64,000 nt of DNA from Nemertoderma westbladi (GCA_032718475.1 JAUCBJ010006637.1:62001-126000); one strand, 5' to 3'. Positions 10,311 through 21,012 are shown, counted from the stretch's first letter. Program-made: numbers and translations. The notes: generated from the sequence alone by a model not told the origin.

Positions 10311-10882
10311 TAAATAATTACTTGAAATTATCTTGAATAATTTTATCTCTAATACCGGTAGCGCTACAGACAGATCTTAACACTTACCAGCTTACCGCTA
10401 CCAACAGTAATATTATTATTATTAATGGTATTTAAGCCATTATTGCCATTGTTATCAATTATTATTTTGGATAATATATTAACTTTTTATTATTTCTCGG
10501 ACAACTAAAAAGGAAGAGGGAGCTATTGGTTTAAGTATGTCAGCAGTGTATCTTATTATCTATCCATTCCCCATTCCAGTGTATATTAGCCAGCCTATCG
10601 CCGCTAAAGCCAGACATCAATATTTCTCTATCCTTGTAAGGTCGTAGTTGTGTCAAACTTTAGCTGATAATTTTTTTTATCAGTTTCGAAGAAACTGATG
10701 TTTCGTAGATTTTGCTCTATTGCTAAGTATTATAAATGTCTAGGAATTCGTGGTATTTATATTATGCTCTTATTATTGACACATCCTTATATGAATAGCA
10801 ATACAATAATTTATTCTTTAACTGACTTATTTTGCAAAATATAATTTTAATACTTTATTTTAAAATATACTTCGGCTCGGCC
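10311..10882. other. Intergenic region between divergent MTAP and CTHRC1-like genes
   Basis: The two genes are transcribed away from each other, with about 570 bp between their start codons, so the space should hold both promoters. It is AT-rich and I recognise no specific element in it. Confidence 0.4.
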
Positions 10883-11023
10883 ATGGTGAATGTACGTACA
10901 CAGAGCTCTTTAATTCTTGCGATGTTGTTTACTATTATTTGTGTAACAACAGCCCAAAACGGACCAATGGGTGATACTGGGTCTGTCGACAATGAAGACA
11001 TGCCACAAAATTTAGCCATAAAG
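10883..11023 (+). CDS. CTHRC1: CTHRC1-like exon 1 (signal peptide)
   Basis: The ATG sits in GGCCATGG, a good start context; an upstream in-frame ATG at 10832 lies in AT-rich DNA and would spoil the signal peptide. The hydrophobic core is SLILAMLFTIICVTT, with likely cleavage before QNG. The exon ends AAAG followed by GTTTGTG, phase 0. Confidence 0.8.
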
Positions 11024-14000
11024 GTTTGTGTTTTGGAAATAATGGTGTTCAGCCAGAATCTATTAGAGCATTAATTAGGCGACGAGGATTGCGTCTGGTT
11101 TGTCTCGTCCACACGTCATGCAGTCATGTGACAAAATGAGATAAGTCTCTAACTAGAGACGATCTAGTTCTAGTTAGTAAAATTCATACAGGAGTCTATA
11201 TCTACTATACATAAAGACTTACTAAATATAATAGAACACACTTTAGTATTCTACATTCGGTATTCGGTATACTACACGTACTGACTTCCGGAATCGCTAC
11301 TTTGAATTTGGCGCGCCAGTGTATCATTAACATAATTTTACACTTGTTTATACTTTTTCATTATGTCAATGAAGCACTCAAAATAAAAAGTATTAAATAT
11401 GTCAATGACACGTAAATGCGCCATTGATAATAATACTGCACAGTAATTATAATATCGTACTAGACTATATTCTGGTACAATTATACCAATAAATTTCGTG
11501 GAATATAATACTTTAAACAATATACTGTAGGTGTGACAGTGACACAATTGGTTCGGAAATAAAATGTCGCAAACGCGTCAGTGAGCGGGCTAGTAACACA
11601 TTTTATTCCAAAATTGTAACATTACTCAACACCATTAGTATTAACAGCGAGTTGTTATTTAGCACTTTACAACTTTAGAGGACATTACAGTATTGTATTG
11701 GCCTGTTCTCATACTCATATCTTTACGAAATTGCGACAACTATGGAGAATCGGGAAGCCTGGAAGGATCTCATTTCCACTGTCCGAGTTCGCTCGACCTA
11801 GTAGTAGTAGTATTGGCCTGTACAATTATAGTATTGTAGTGTAGTGGGTGTTGTAATGTCCAATGTTTAGGTAGTAACCAATGACGGCGAGCTGTAAAGT
11901 TACGGCGTCATGGTGTAATATCGCTGGAGTACGGTGGCTGAATTGTGCCACTTAATACTTTTTTTTATTTATTTTTTTAAGGGACTTTTTGGTCGACCAA
12001 AAAGTACTTTTTGGTCGACCAAAAAGTCCCTTAAAAAAATAAATAAAAAAAAGTATTAAGTGGCACAATTCAGCCACCGTAGTACCGGTGTACATAAAGC
12101 TTTGTTAAACACATTGATCGCTAGGCCTACCGGTGCCTAGGATATTAATCCTTCATCATGATAGTGTTACGGTTTTAAATAACCACCTAATTCACTTAAT
12201 GTAATTTGATTTTGCCTCGAAAATAGTTGTATGTTTTCTATTGGATAATACTTCCAGACTTTTTGGTCGACCAAAAAGTAGTTTTTGGTCGACCAAAAAG
12301 TCGACTTATTGGTCGACCAAAAAGTACTTTTTGGTCGACCAAAAAGTACTTTTTGGTCGACCAAAAACTACTTTTTGGTCGACCAAAAAGTCGACTTATT
12401 GGTCGACCAAAAAGTACTTTTTGGTCGACCAAAAAGTCGCTTCAAAAAAAATAATAAAAAAAAGTATTAAGTGGCACAATTCAGCCACCGTACCGGTACA
12501 GTAATTTGATTTTACCTCCAAAATAGTTATATATATGTTTTCTATTGGATAATACTTCCAGACTTTTTGGTCGACCAAAAAGTAGTTTTTGGTCGACCAA
12601 AAAGTACTTTTTGGTCGACCAAAAAGTCGACTTATTGGTCGACCAAAAAGTCGACTTTTTGGTCGACCAAAAAGTAGTTTTTGGTTAAACGCATGTAGCT
12701 AAAGATTGAAAGCAAAAATAAAAATTCTGGCTCACCCAGTCAGTGGACGGGAAGTGAAACTATCTCTGTTTCAAATTTCATGCAATCTCATTAAGATTTG
12801 TAGAAAAATTAGGGGGGGGGGGGGGGGGGGCGTGTCACTGAATTACGACACTATATTCTGGGACATGGTGTAATTTGTGCAGTTTCTATCACTTATAATA
12901 ATATATATACAATCATTTCGTAATGTTAAAATTTTGGAATAAAACTACATACATACTTGTTGCAAAGTACTTTACAGTGTTCTGGTCCTCGTTGCTTTAT
13001 TTTCACTCACTCACTAACGTTCGTTCGTGTAACAAAGCCACTCGGATCATCACACTGCTACACTGTAAAGTGCTACTTTACACACAAGTATATAAATAGT
13101 TGATACAATTATTTACATTTGTAACAGATGGATTAAACGATTAGTATTAACTTTATATTCATATTTAACTTCCGATGTATTAAAAGGGTTTCGAGTTGTT
13201 CAAATAATCTTTATAGTTTACTTTCACGTTTAAGGGCGAGAAAGGCGACAAAGGGGACCGTGGGAGCAGGGGGAAGAAGGGTCGATCTGGGATCGAAATA
13301 CCCCAGCTGACCCAGTGTTTGTGGAGCGCCTTGGAAACCAATCGCGACGAGGGTCTAATACAGGTAACTATGCAATGTAGATCGTAATAACTATTATACT
13401 CCCTATATGGTGGCGTTGCGTTATGTCCCCCCCCCCCCCCCCCCAGACATATACTTGACAAAAATCACATCTCAGCGAATTAATGTCTCGGCTCAATATT
13501 AAATTATTAATTAAGCGAACGGCGTATGTTGCAGTGGCACGTTATTCTAACGAAAAAAGTCAATTAAACAGTTTATTTTTGTGAGTAATCAATCAGTTGA
13601 TATTTGTGTCGATTTTCCTATCGAGAGAGATTGATTTTACGACACTATGCGGTAGCAGAAATATATTTTGTTGGAATTAATAAAATTTGTCGAAAATATA
13701 AATTTTTCTATACTTATAGCAATGTGCATTCAGTAAACGCTACGTGAACACAGCAGTAAAGGTTACCTGGAACGGTTCTATAAGACTCACTTGTTCCTAC
13801 GAATGTTGTCAACGGTGGTACTTTACTTTCAACGGAAACGAATGCGCATCGCCTGGCGGCGTCGAGGGATACATCGTTAAGAGCCTCAACATGACATTGA
13901 ATGTTCACAGAGTCGCCGCTAGTAGGTCTAGGCAGTAGTAGGTATTTTCCTAACTACTGTATATAGAGGCCTATATAAATATATAATAGGAATGACAAAC

Positions 14001-15077
14001 GCATGGAATTTGTGTATTTTTATTCTCAATTTATTTTTTACCAATAAAGCTAATTTTCGTTTATTTGGTAAAACCATAAAACCATAACAAAACCATAACA
14101 TTTTGTTTGCTTAGTTATTTTTTTTCAAAATTCGTCTCTAGGACCGCACAGTTTCATGCAATGTAACTAAACTTTCTGCTCAGAAAATAAATAGGTATTA
14201 TTTACCGCTCGTCGCGAGATCTCTTTAATACGGAGAGAACACACCGAGCGAGGTCAATAAGCTAAATCCAGGTACGCGGAGGTAGATATTATATAAATAT
14301 ATCTGTGGGTCTTCCTAAGGTAGCGATGGACTGCATGATGAGCAGCAACATGCGTTACACAATGCGGTGGGAGAGGTTGGTGTGTAGTGGTGCTGAGACA
14401 GAGCCTGCATACCTAGGTCTACTCATCTGTTGGTCACCAGTATTTAGGAGAAAGGCGCAGTTTGTGGAGAAAACCGGTTGAGAAAAGTTGCGAAACAACA
14501 ACTAAACCGGTTAATTATCCATTGTTTGGGCAATCTGTCGCCGCCAGTGTGAAGATCATGAATATGATGATGAATCTTGCCGAGTCCACAGCAGAGCTTC
14601 CTGTAAAGTGATGTGGTGAGGGAAACATTGTAGGTGTGTGCTGAATCTGCCGAGACATATATGCTTTTTGAGCTACTGTATATAGAGCTCCGATGTACTG
14701 TGTGAAAAAAGGAGGTCTACATAAATATACAAGGTTTATACAACAATAATTATTCGCGAATGTAAAATGATTCGTTTAAATTTTTAATTTATTGTTCCAT
14801 TGTGTTTTTCTCTGTGTTCAATCTCAAGCACTTGATTAAGGTAATTTTACTAAGGTAAATTAAGGTAATAGGGTTTAAAATATTCTTATTCCTAAAAATT
14901 ACTATTATAATTGCAATTATTTTAGTTATTGGTGTATGCGATGAACTACCTCGTGGAACTACTAATGTTGGATTTTGGGTTGGTTCCTGTACGGACAACA
15001 GACCATATCCGGTGGGAGACGCGAAGACAGGATGGGGTGCCAGCAGGATAATCATTGAAGAAGTCCTACTCACCTGA
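10883..15077 (+). CDS. CTHRC1: CTHRC1-like secreted collagen-repeat protein (four exons)
   Basis: Coding exons 10883-11023, 13235-13363, 13720-13921 and 14926-15077 join in phases 0, 0 and 1 to a 207-residue protein. All borders are GT/AG (donors GTTTGT, GTAACT, GTAGGT). Residues 1-24 are a signal peptide. A short collagen-like stretch (GPMGDTG) is followed in exon 2 by seven Gly-X-Y triplets (GEKGDKGDRGSRGKKGRSG). The C-terminal domain carries the family hallmark CCQRWYFTFNG (119-129) and ends with SRIIIEEVLLT. Cysteine order and the N-glycosylation sequon NMT (147-149) match the vertebrate protein. CTHRC1 is an extracellular glycoprotein implicated in Wnt/PCP signalling and matrix remodelling. 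The collagen stretch is shorter than in vertebrates (243 residues overall in human). Intron 1 holds a large palindrome and hairpin arrays. Confidence 0.9.
11735..11815 (+). repeat. Solo copy of the 66-bp minisatellite unit
   Basis: GAATCGGGAAGCCTGGAAGG through GTCCGAGTTCGCTCGACC and CTAGTAGTAGTAGT matches one unit of the array at 18.05-18.43 kb with a few differences. It lies 6 kb away, inside intron 1 of the CTHRC1-like gene. A partial inverted copy (TAGTAGTAGTAGT and GTCGAGCGAACTCGGAC parts) is at about 40930-40965. Confidence 0.75.
11930..12081. repeat. Perfect 152-bp palindrome
   Basis: The arms are 76 bp each with no spacer and no mismatch that I can find. The centre is between 12005 and 12006 in AAAGTACTTT. 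Each arm runs from TACGGTGGCTGAATTGTGCC through a T-rich tract to a GGTCGACC core. It lies in intron 1 of the CTHRC1-like gene. Its outer-arm sequence recurs beside the next hairpin array. Confidence 0.95.
12190..12690. repeat. Two blocks of self-palindromic GGTCGACC repeats
   Basis: Units of about 21-24 bp with core TTTTTGGTCGACCAAAAA are each a near-perfect palindrome. They form arrays at 12256-12442 and 12562-12688. Each array is preceded by the same AT-rich leader (TTTTCTATTGGATAATACTT). The first is followed by the palindrome's arm sequence (AAGTGGCACAATTCAGCCAC). The whole is a two-block higher-order repeat. The ORFs in all frames here are artefacts of the repeat. Confidence 0.9.
12754..12795 (+). 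repeat. 42-bp sequence with an exact inverted copy at 16.86 kb
   Basis: GTGAAACTATCTCTGTTTCA and the next 22 bases recur exactly, reverse-complemented, at 16856-16897, just over 4 kb away. Confidence 0.85.
12812..12830 (+). repeat. Poly-G tract (19 G)
   Basis: Uninterrupted run of G on the sense strand within intron 1 of the CTHRC1-like gene. Could form a G-quadruplex in RNA or DNA; its length is prone to sequencing error. Confidence 0.8.
13235..13363 (+). CDS. CTHRC1: CTHRC1-like exon 2 (collagen triplets)
   Basis: Follows CACGTTTAAG and ends in ATACAG before GTAACT; 129 bases, phase 0 on both sides. Encodes the Gly-X-Y run and the start of the C-terminal domain (QCLWSALETN). Confidence 0.85.
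13427..13444 (+). repeat. Poly-C tract (18 C)
   Basis: Lies in intron 2 of the CTHRC1-like gene and marks the edge of a dispersed repeat. A related copy at 51.2 kb is also bordered by a G run. Confidence 0.8.
13455..13680 (+). repeat. Dispersed repeat, copy 1
   Basis: Shares with 51225-51490 the ordered blocks GCGAATTAATNTC, CTCAATNTTAAATT, CAGTGGCACGNTATT, TGAGAGTAAT-like and GTCGANTTNCC. Both copies start beside a homopolymer of C or G. The family is unknown; the element has no ORF. Confidence 0.55.
13720..13921 (+). CDS. CTHRC1: CTHRC1-like exon 3 (core C-terminal domain)
   Basis: Acceptor TATACTTATAG precedes 13720. The donor GTAGGT at 13922 is chosen because it leaves phase 1, which joins to exon 4 without a gap relative to the vertebrate protein. 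A second GT four bases downstream would break the frame. Encodes CCQRWYFTFNG and the NMT sequon. Confidence 0.87.
14926..15077 (+). CDS. CTHRC1: CTHRC1-like exon 4 and stop
   Basis: Acceptor TATTTTAG ends at 14925. Encodes GVCDELPRG, FWVGSCTDN and the terminal RIIIEEVLLT, stop TGA at 15075-15077. An AATAAA at 15084-15089 lies only a few bases after the stop and may be too close to be the main polyadenylation signal. Confidence 0.87.
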
Positions 15078-15083
15078 ATATCG

Positions 15084-15089
15084 AATAAA
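15084..15089 (+). promoter_or_regulatory. Candidate polyadenylation signal
   Basis: AATAAA just after the CTHRC1-like stop codon. Confidence 0.35.
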
Positions 15090-16855
15090 CAAAATACATA
15101 TGTAATATAATATACAATGAATAATTATAACCCTTACCATAATTGTATGCATGCATATGTTAATTTAGTTTAGTTTATTAGCCTTTACTTTGTCACTATA
15201 ATATATATAATATCTTAATTTTAAACACAAACTTTTATATTGTAGCTGCAGACTTTATATTATAAACTTAGGATAACAGCTAAATATGGGAATTCAACAT
15301 AATCATTTTGAATACAGTTGGTGTTCTAGAAAATAAGTACAAGAACAGAAAGGGCGGAAAACTAGGGAACGCGTTGATGCGATGTGGGAAGATGCGTTGA
15401 GATATGAAGACCAGAATGGCGGGTTATGGCTATGTATTATGGTAGATGATTATCGCAATGCTGAGCTGATCCGCCCCCAGCTATTAGATTAGTTCTAACT
15501 ATATATATGTGACCTTGGTTTCAGGGTGGGTAATCAATTCAGAGAAACCGAAACCGAGACACAATCTCCATCGTTGTGGGACTGAAATATATTTAAAATA
15601 AAAAAATATGGCTTTGAAACCTTCCCAACTGGTTGAAAATTCAAGGCCTTGAAATTGTTGGGTCCAGATTAATTTCCATAACTACAGGGCCCTTTACTCT
15701 GCCTTTTTTCCTCTATTATTGCTAACATATCGCTCAATAGATTCGATGTAATCATACAGTAGAATTTAACATGACTTTAACTCCTCTTTATCATATTAAA
15801 CAGAACCCACCTGTGTAACCCCTTGGTATAAGTGTTTATTTCATCACACACACGTAACGCACACTAATTAGTTCACCCAATTCACGAATCTAAATTCCAG
15901 AATATCCTTTTAGGCACCCACACCACCACCCCACCTAGAAAGGTACCTCACATCAAAAAACATATGAAATGAGCCGAACTGGTTTAAAAAATGTGAGAAA
16001 ATTATTCATGACTTCAACTTCAATAATAATGAGCATTGTTTTGGAACATATTTTTCTTTTTAATTATGACATCATCTATATAGAATGTGTTATTCGTTCT
16101 TACGTCATATTCCGTATCGATTTAACTTTCGGACAGGTTTTATTACGAACAGCCAACTCTTCTCTACAACAATAGTCAACGTTTATACCAGCAGGTTTGC
16201 CGCTCCAACTAATATAACAAGTTACTGTACACGCGCCGGCATTGAGTGATATGGGATTAATTCGGGTATGCGTGAATACGGCACCCCCAATGCTAGACGA
16301 TCAATAGCACTGCAGTTACTGGGGGGAGTTATTTTACATATATACGGTAACATATATCGACGTAACTTTCAAGAACATATGTTAGCTAATGTGTGGGTGG
16401 ATGAATACAAGGTTGGTACTGTAGCTGGTAGGTTGACAATATACTGGTGTTTCACCAAGTTTATAGCAATTTACAGCAATGTAATACTGTACTGTAACTT
16501 CATGTACTAAACAACTATAGTATCGTATCTTAGCACTTTAGATGGAAAATCTCAATCAAAAGGTGTCGTTTGTAGGCCCTATCATATTCAGTATGATACG
16601 CATATTTACTAAACATAACACCAACACCTCTCACAAACTAATATTCTCATTCGAATCACAACACAATCATTGACACCTTTTAAAGAAGACAATGCAATCA
16701 GTGGGCCGTGTAATACCGAAGTACCGGTAATATATATGCTGTACATATATATGAAGCACATATACTACGTACTGACATGAGCTAGAATCCAAGCTAGTAG
16801 GCCTATATATCTACAGTATAAAAGCCATGTCCTAGGCCATGGTCTCCTAAACCTA

Positions 16856-16897
16856 CTTAATGAGATTGCATGAAATTTGAAACAGAGATAGTTTCAC
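16856..16897 (-). repeat. Exact inverted partner of 12754-12795
   Basis: Reverse complement of the 42-bp segment in intron 1 of the CTHRC1-like gene. The flanking sequence is not obviously related. Confidence 0.85.
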
Positions 16898-17019
16898 CTT
16901 TCTCCTTCATGTTGGGTGCGATTTTTACATTTCATTTTCACGATTGGATATTTTCGCTTCATTCTTTAGCTACAGCGTTTGATAAAGGGTGTCTCCGACG
17001 GTATTGCAACAGTTACAGT

Positions 17020-17130
17020 GATTTGTTGGTTGATAGAAAGGCGTTGCAAGGATTCCAAATATGTAACACAATCTGAATTTCATTGTAAATTAGCTTAGAT
17101 ATGAGCGTTTGAGGGTGCATAGTTTTTATA
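17020..17130 (+). repeat. Dispersed repeat also present near 8.3 kb
   Basis: CCAAATATGTAACA, ATCTGAATTTC and ATGAGCGTT/ATAGGCGTT-like blocks align with 8321-8400 in the same order and orientation. Confidence 0.5.
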
Positions 17131-17303
17131 ACCACAAATTCATTAAAAAATATCTATAAAATTAAATTAAAGTGTTTACGAGCATTAATTCGAAATTATT
17201 TCAGCTAACGAGGTAGGGAAGGTTTTCACTTTTAGACATTTCGCCCTCTAGCGGTAGACTGGAGAACTGCATTCGGACTAACTAACATACAAAGATACAG
17301 ATA

Positions 17304-17563
17304 ATGGTGTCGGAGATATCTGCCAAAGAAATGCGAGGACTCCAGCCGCGGGTGTCTGTTAAATCACCTAGAATTCACCACGTTGTGAGTATCTATGTCT
17401 GTGTAGCACAGGAATACAGGACATTCACCATGTGGCATTGAACTGCCCATTACTTCTCGATATCAAATCGGATAGTGATGATCTGCCGGACTTCTTTAAG
17501 AATCCTTGCGCTGCGGTTAAGTACACGTTCGAGGGACCTTCGCGCAGCACGAGGCTCAGCTAA
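17304..17563 (+). CDS. Possible small coding fragments, unidentified
   Basis: An ATG at 17304 opens 27 codons (MVSEISAKEMRGLQP start) that end at 17384 directly before a good donor, GTGAGT. A second open stretch at about 17414-17563 reads as acidic and aromatic-rich (LLDIKSDSDDLPDFFKNP) and ends in TAA. Its last 40 bases match a dispersed repeat also at 58945-58985. I recognise no family, and the two pieces may not belong together. Confidence 0.2.
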
Positions 17564-18049
17564 CCCGAAACATGTTAGCCCGAGAAAGCTGTAATCGGAG
17601 TACTCGAAATTTGGTCTACTACTTCGTTAGCTTGTCTCTACCAGTTCTATTTAAGCAATGATCGTAGGTCACTACTCCAACTTTCAGATGAATCTGATTG
17701 GTTCTATTACAGCTGCTGTTATGTTTCTGTTAATTCGCCCCCTAGCGGCCGACAGTGGAAGTGATCCATATTATAAACTACGATGTACTACATCACATGC
17801 TACGTAATAATACACCATAGAATACAGTATCAGGTCAGGGTCGCGAGATCCTGCTACCATTATGGCTGTAATGTGAGTACCACCTGTAGCTGTCAACCCA
17901 GTAGGGCAACCCGACCAGTATCAGTCAGTACCTTATTCATCAAATAGTTGATCAGACGCAGATCATATAGACCCAACTTGAAAGGGACACTGGACGTGAA
18001 GAAATGAAATTGGAGAAACGAAATGCGACAACTACTGTATGGATGGGTA

Positions 18050-18432
18050 ATCGGGAATCGGGAAGCCTCGAAGGATCTCATTTCTACTGTCCGAGCTCGC
18101 TCGATCTAGTAGTAGTTGGAGAATCGGGAAGCCTCGAAGGATCTCATTTCTACTGTCCGAGCTCGCTCGATCTAGTAGTAGTTGGAGAATCGAGAAGCCT
18201 CGAAGGATCTCATTTCTACTGTCCGAGCTCGCTCGATCTAGTAGTAGTTGGAGAATCGGGAAGCCTCGAAGGATCTCATTTCTACTGTCCGAACTCGCTC
18301 GATCTAGTAGTAGTTGGAGAATCGGGAAGCCTCGAAGGATCTCAATTCTACTGTCCGAACTCGCTCGATCTAGTAGTAGTTGGAGAATCGGGAAGCCTCG
18401 AAGGATCTCATTTCTACTATCTAGTAGTACTG
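18050..18432 (+). repeat. Minisatellite, 66 bp x about 5.8
   Basis: Unit GAATCGGGAAGCCTCGAAGG ... GTCCGAGCTCGCTCGATCTA plus GTAGTAGTTGGA. Open in frames on both strands because the unit is a multiple of three; no reason to think it is translated. A single diverged unit lies at 11.74 kb. Confidence 0.92.
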
Positions 18433-18439
18433 TAGTAGT

Positions 18440-19113
18440 AATAAATAATAAACTGCTGTAAAAGATTGGCATTTCCGTATAATTTATATTTAAAAAATAA
18501 ATAAGTAAATTGTGTATTAAATGATAGAGTTGTAATTGTTGGCCTGCTGTAGGAGAAGGTTGCTACTTTGGCAGCTTTGTCAAGTGCTTGAGTGGCATTT
18601 GAATTAGACGATGAATGACCTCGCCCGAACTAAATTACATAGTAGTGGGGCCGTTTTGGGGGCCATAAAGACGTGATTGGCATGTGTTGGGGGGAAACCC
18701 AAATTTCATAGACAATTCTTGCGAGGGGTAGATAACTAACTAACTACCTTCAGTTGGCATCAGAAAGGGTCCTTTGTGGCTCAATTAGTTACTGGGGCAG
18801 TGGATAACCATGTGGGTGGCGTTATGGCAGGAAGATGTCGTGGTTGCTAATAATGTGAGTCAGCAATTATAAATAAATGCCTGTCTGACGATAAATTCTA
18901 CCAAGTTATTATTTGAATTTCAATTATTCAAAAATGTCATAGCATAGCTAATCAAAGCAAACAGTCGGCCGAAGCCGGAGGAGACCCGAAGGCTCCTCTT
19001 TCGATAGCTGCTACCCGAGGGTAGGGGTTGGCGCTGCTCCTATCCCATGTTTTGCTCCTAATTCAACTGGTCCTCATTTTATCGACACCAGTGAATGAAA
19101 ATCTGAATGGATT
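18440..19113. other. Non-coding stretch with a GC-rich hairpin region
   Basis: Around 18963-19045 the DNA becomes GC-rich and self-complementary (GGCCGAAGCCGGAGGAGACC, GAAGGCTCCTC). This could be the structured end of an unknown element. No gene recognised. Confidence 0.35.
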
Positions 19114-20265
19114 CTAGGGCTGAGGTGGGACTGAGCTGGGGCTGAGCTGGGTCTGAGCTGGGGCTGAGCTGGGGCTGAGGTGGGACTGAGCTGGGGCTGA
19201 GCTGGGGCTGAGGTGGGACTGGGGCTGAGCTGGGGCTGAGGTGGGACTGGGGCTGAGCTGGGACTGAGGTGGGACTGGGGCTGAGCTGGGGCTGAGCTGG
19301 GGCTGAGGTGGGACTGGGGCTGAGCTGGGGCTGAGGTGGGACTGGGGCTGAGCTGGGACTGAGGTGGGACTGGGGCTGAGCTGGGACTGAGGTGGGACTG
19401 GGGCTGAGCTGGGACTGAGGTGGGACTGGGGCTGAGCTGGGACTGAGGTGGGACTGGGGCTGAGCTGGGGCTGAGCTGGGGCTGAGGTGGGACTGGGGCT
19501 GAGCTGGGGCTGAGGTGGGACTGGGGCTGAGCTGGGACTGAGGTGGGACTGGGGCTGAGCTGGGACTGAGGTGGGACTGGGGCTGAGGTGGGACTGGGGC
19601 TGAGCTGGGGCTGAGGTGGGACTGGGGCTGAGCTGGGGCTGAGCTGGGGCTAAGGTGGGACTGGGGCTGAGCTGGGGCTGAGTTGGGACTGAGGTGGGAC
19701 TAGGGCTGAGCTGGGGCTGAGCTGGGGCTGAGCTGGGGCTGAGCTAGGGCTGAGCTGGGGCTGAGCTGGGACTGAGGTGGGACTGGGGCTGAGCTGGGGC
19801 TGAGCTGGGACTGGGCTGGTTCTGAGGTGGGACTGGGGCTGAGCTGGGGCTGAGCTGGGTCTGAGGTGGGACTGGGGCTGAGCTGTGGCTGAGCTGGGTC
19901 TGAGGTGGGACTGGGGCTGAGCTGGGGCTGAGCTGGGTCTGAGGTGGGACTGGGGCTGAGCTGGGGCTGAGCTGGGGCTAAGCTGGGACTGAGGTGGGAC
20001 TGAGGTGGGTCTGGTGCTGAGCTGGGGCTGAGCTGGGTCTGAGGTGGGGCTCAGCTAAGCTAAGGTTGAGCTGGGGCTGGGGCTGAGCTGGGACTGGGGT
20101 GGGACTGGTGCTGAGCTGGGGCTGACCTGGGTCTGAGGTGGGGCTCAGCTAAGGTTGAGCTGGGGCTGGGGCTGAGCTGGGGCTGAGCTGGGGCTGAGCT
20201 AGGGCTGAGCTGGGGCTGAGCTGGGGCTGAGCTAGGGCTGAGCTGGGGTTGAGCTGGGGCTGGCT
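19114..20265 (+). repeat. G-rich minisatellite of 12-bp GGGGCTGAGCTG-type units
   Basis: About 1.15 kb of GGGGCTGAGCTG mixed with GGTGGGACT-containing variants in recurring longer blocks. Strand asymmetry is extreme: the plus strand is G-rich with GGG runs every 6-12 bases. The array runs without a break into a tRNA-like sequence at its right end. Confidence 0.92.
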
Positions 20266-20320
20266 CAGTTGGTTGATCGCCGGGTTTACAATCTAATCGT
20301 TGTACGTTCGAGCCCCGCCA
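20253..20320 (+). repeat. tRNA-like sequence (SINE head or tRNA pseudogene)
   Basis: A perfect A box TGGCTCAGTTGG (20261-20272) and a B box core GTTCGAGCC (20306-20314) are spaced as in a tRNA. CCCCGCC at the 3' side pairs partly with the 5' GCTGGGG. The anticodon arm does not fold well, so I do not call it a working tRNA gene. It is probably the promoter part of a SINE. Confidence 0.6.
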
Positions 20321-21012
20321 GAATCCTGCATTATTATAATTATCTGTTATTATTAGCATAACTAGTTATAACATACTGAATATACCTACTATAATAACCT
20401 ATAAAATCTGCAACGATAAAAAATGTTATTTGAATATGGAAATATTATGTAACTCTGTGGTAGGATATATAAAAATTAGAACCTTTTAAAGGAAGATGGG
20501 AATTCAGTTAGAGTCTATATGGCACATCATAAAATTTTGGCATGTTACCGGTAGGGTACATGTAAGCAAATATATCAGCTAGACTGGTACCCGCACTTCA
20601 GAATGGTACAGTGTAGGCCTACAGCCTACTATCTAAACATAATCGATCGGCCTTACTTATTACAGACGATCGTTCGTAATCCTCACAACAGTAAAATAGA
20701 ATAAGGTTCTCGGGAGACCACTAATTCCGCTACAGCAATAGGTTAATAAGTGACTATTTCGGGATACCTAACCACCTCCATTGGTTTTATGTGTATTCTT
20801 TGGAAAAATACATACAATTCTATATCACCTTCATCTGCAGATTCCGAATATGAAATTGGATTTTAATTTCACCGCAAATTGTCGGAGATTTGATCGAAAT
20901 TCAATCGCCTAATTATTACGATGTAAATGTAAAGAATAAATATAAATAAGTCACGGAAGAAGTAATGTTTCTCGATTCGAATTCGAATATAATATATCAT
21001 TTGCGCTTTTTT
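20321..21012. other. AT-rich spacer
   Basis: No gene or element recognised between two arrays. Confidence 0.4.

Larger units (their letters stand above)
15090..17303. other. AT-rich intergenic DNA
   Basis: No gene was recognised. It contains the 42-bp inverted copy (16856-16897) and a member of a dispersed repeat (about 17020-17130) shared with 8.3 kb. Near 17241-17262 it has a CTAGCGGTAG motif belonging to the family seen at 46 and 51 kb. Confidence 0.4.

Noticed and set aside
13180-13461. 93-codon minus-strand frame
   Set aside because: Antisense shadow of CTHRC1-like exon 2 and the poly-C tract.
13926-13945. Alternative donors after CTHRC1-like exon 3 (GTCTAG, GTATTT)
   Set aside because: They leave the wrong phase for exon 4 or pass an in-frame stop; GTAGGT at 13922 fits both phase and protein length.
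18004-18472. Opposing 143- and 146-codon frames
   Set aside because: 66-bp array; both strands are open equally.
20253-20320. Functional tRNA gene
   Set aside because: A and B boxes are good, but the acceptor and anticodon arms do not pair properly.
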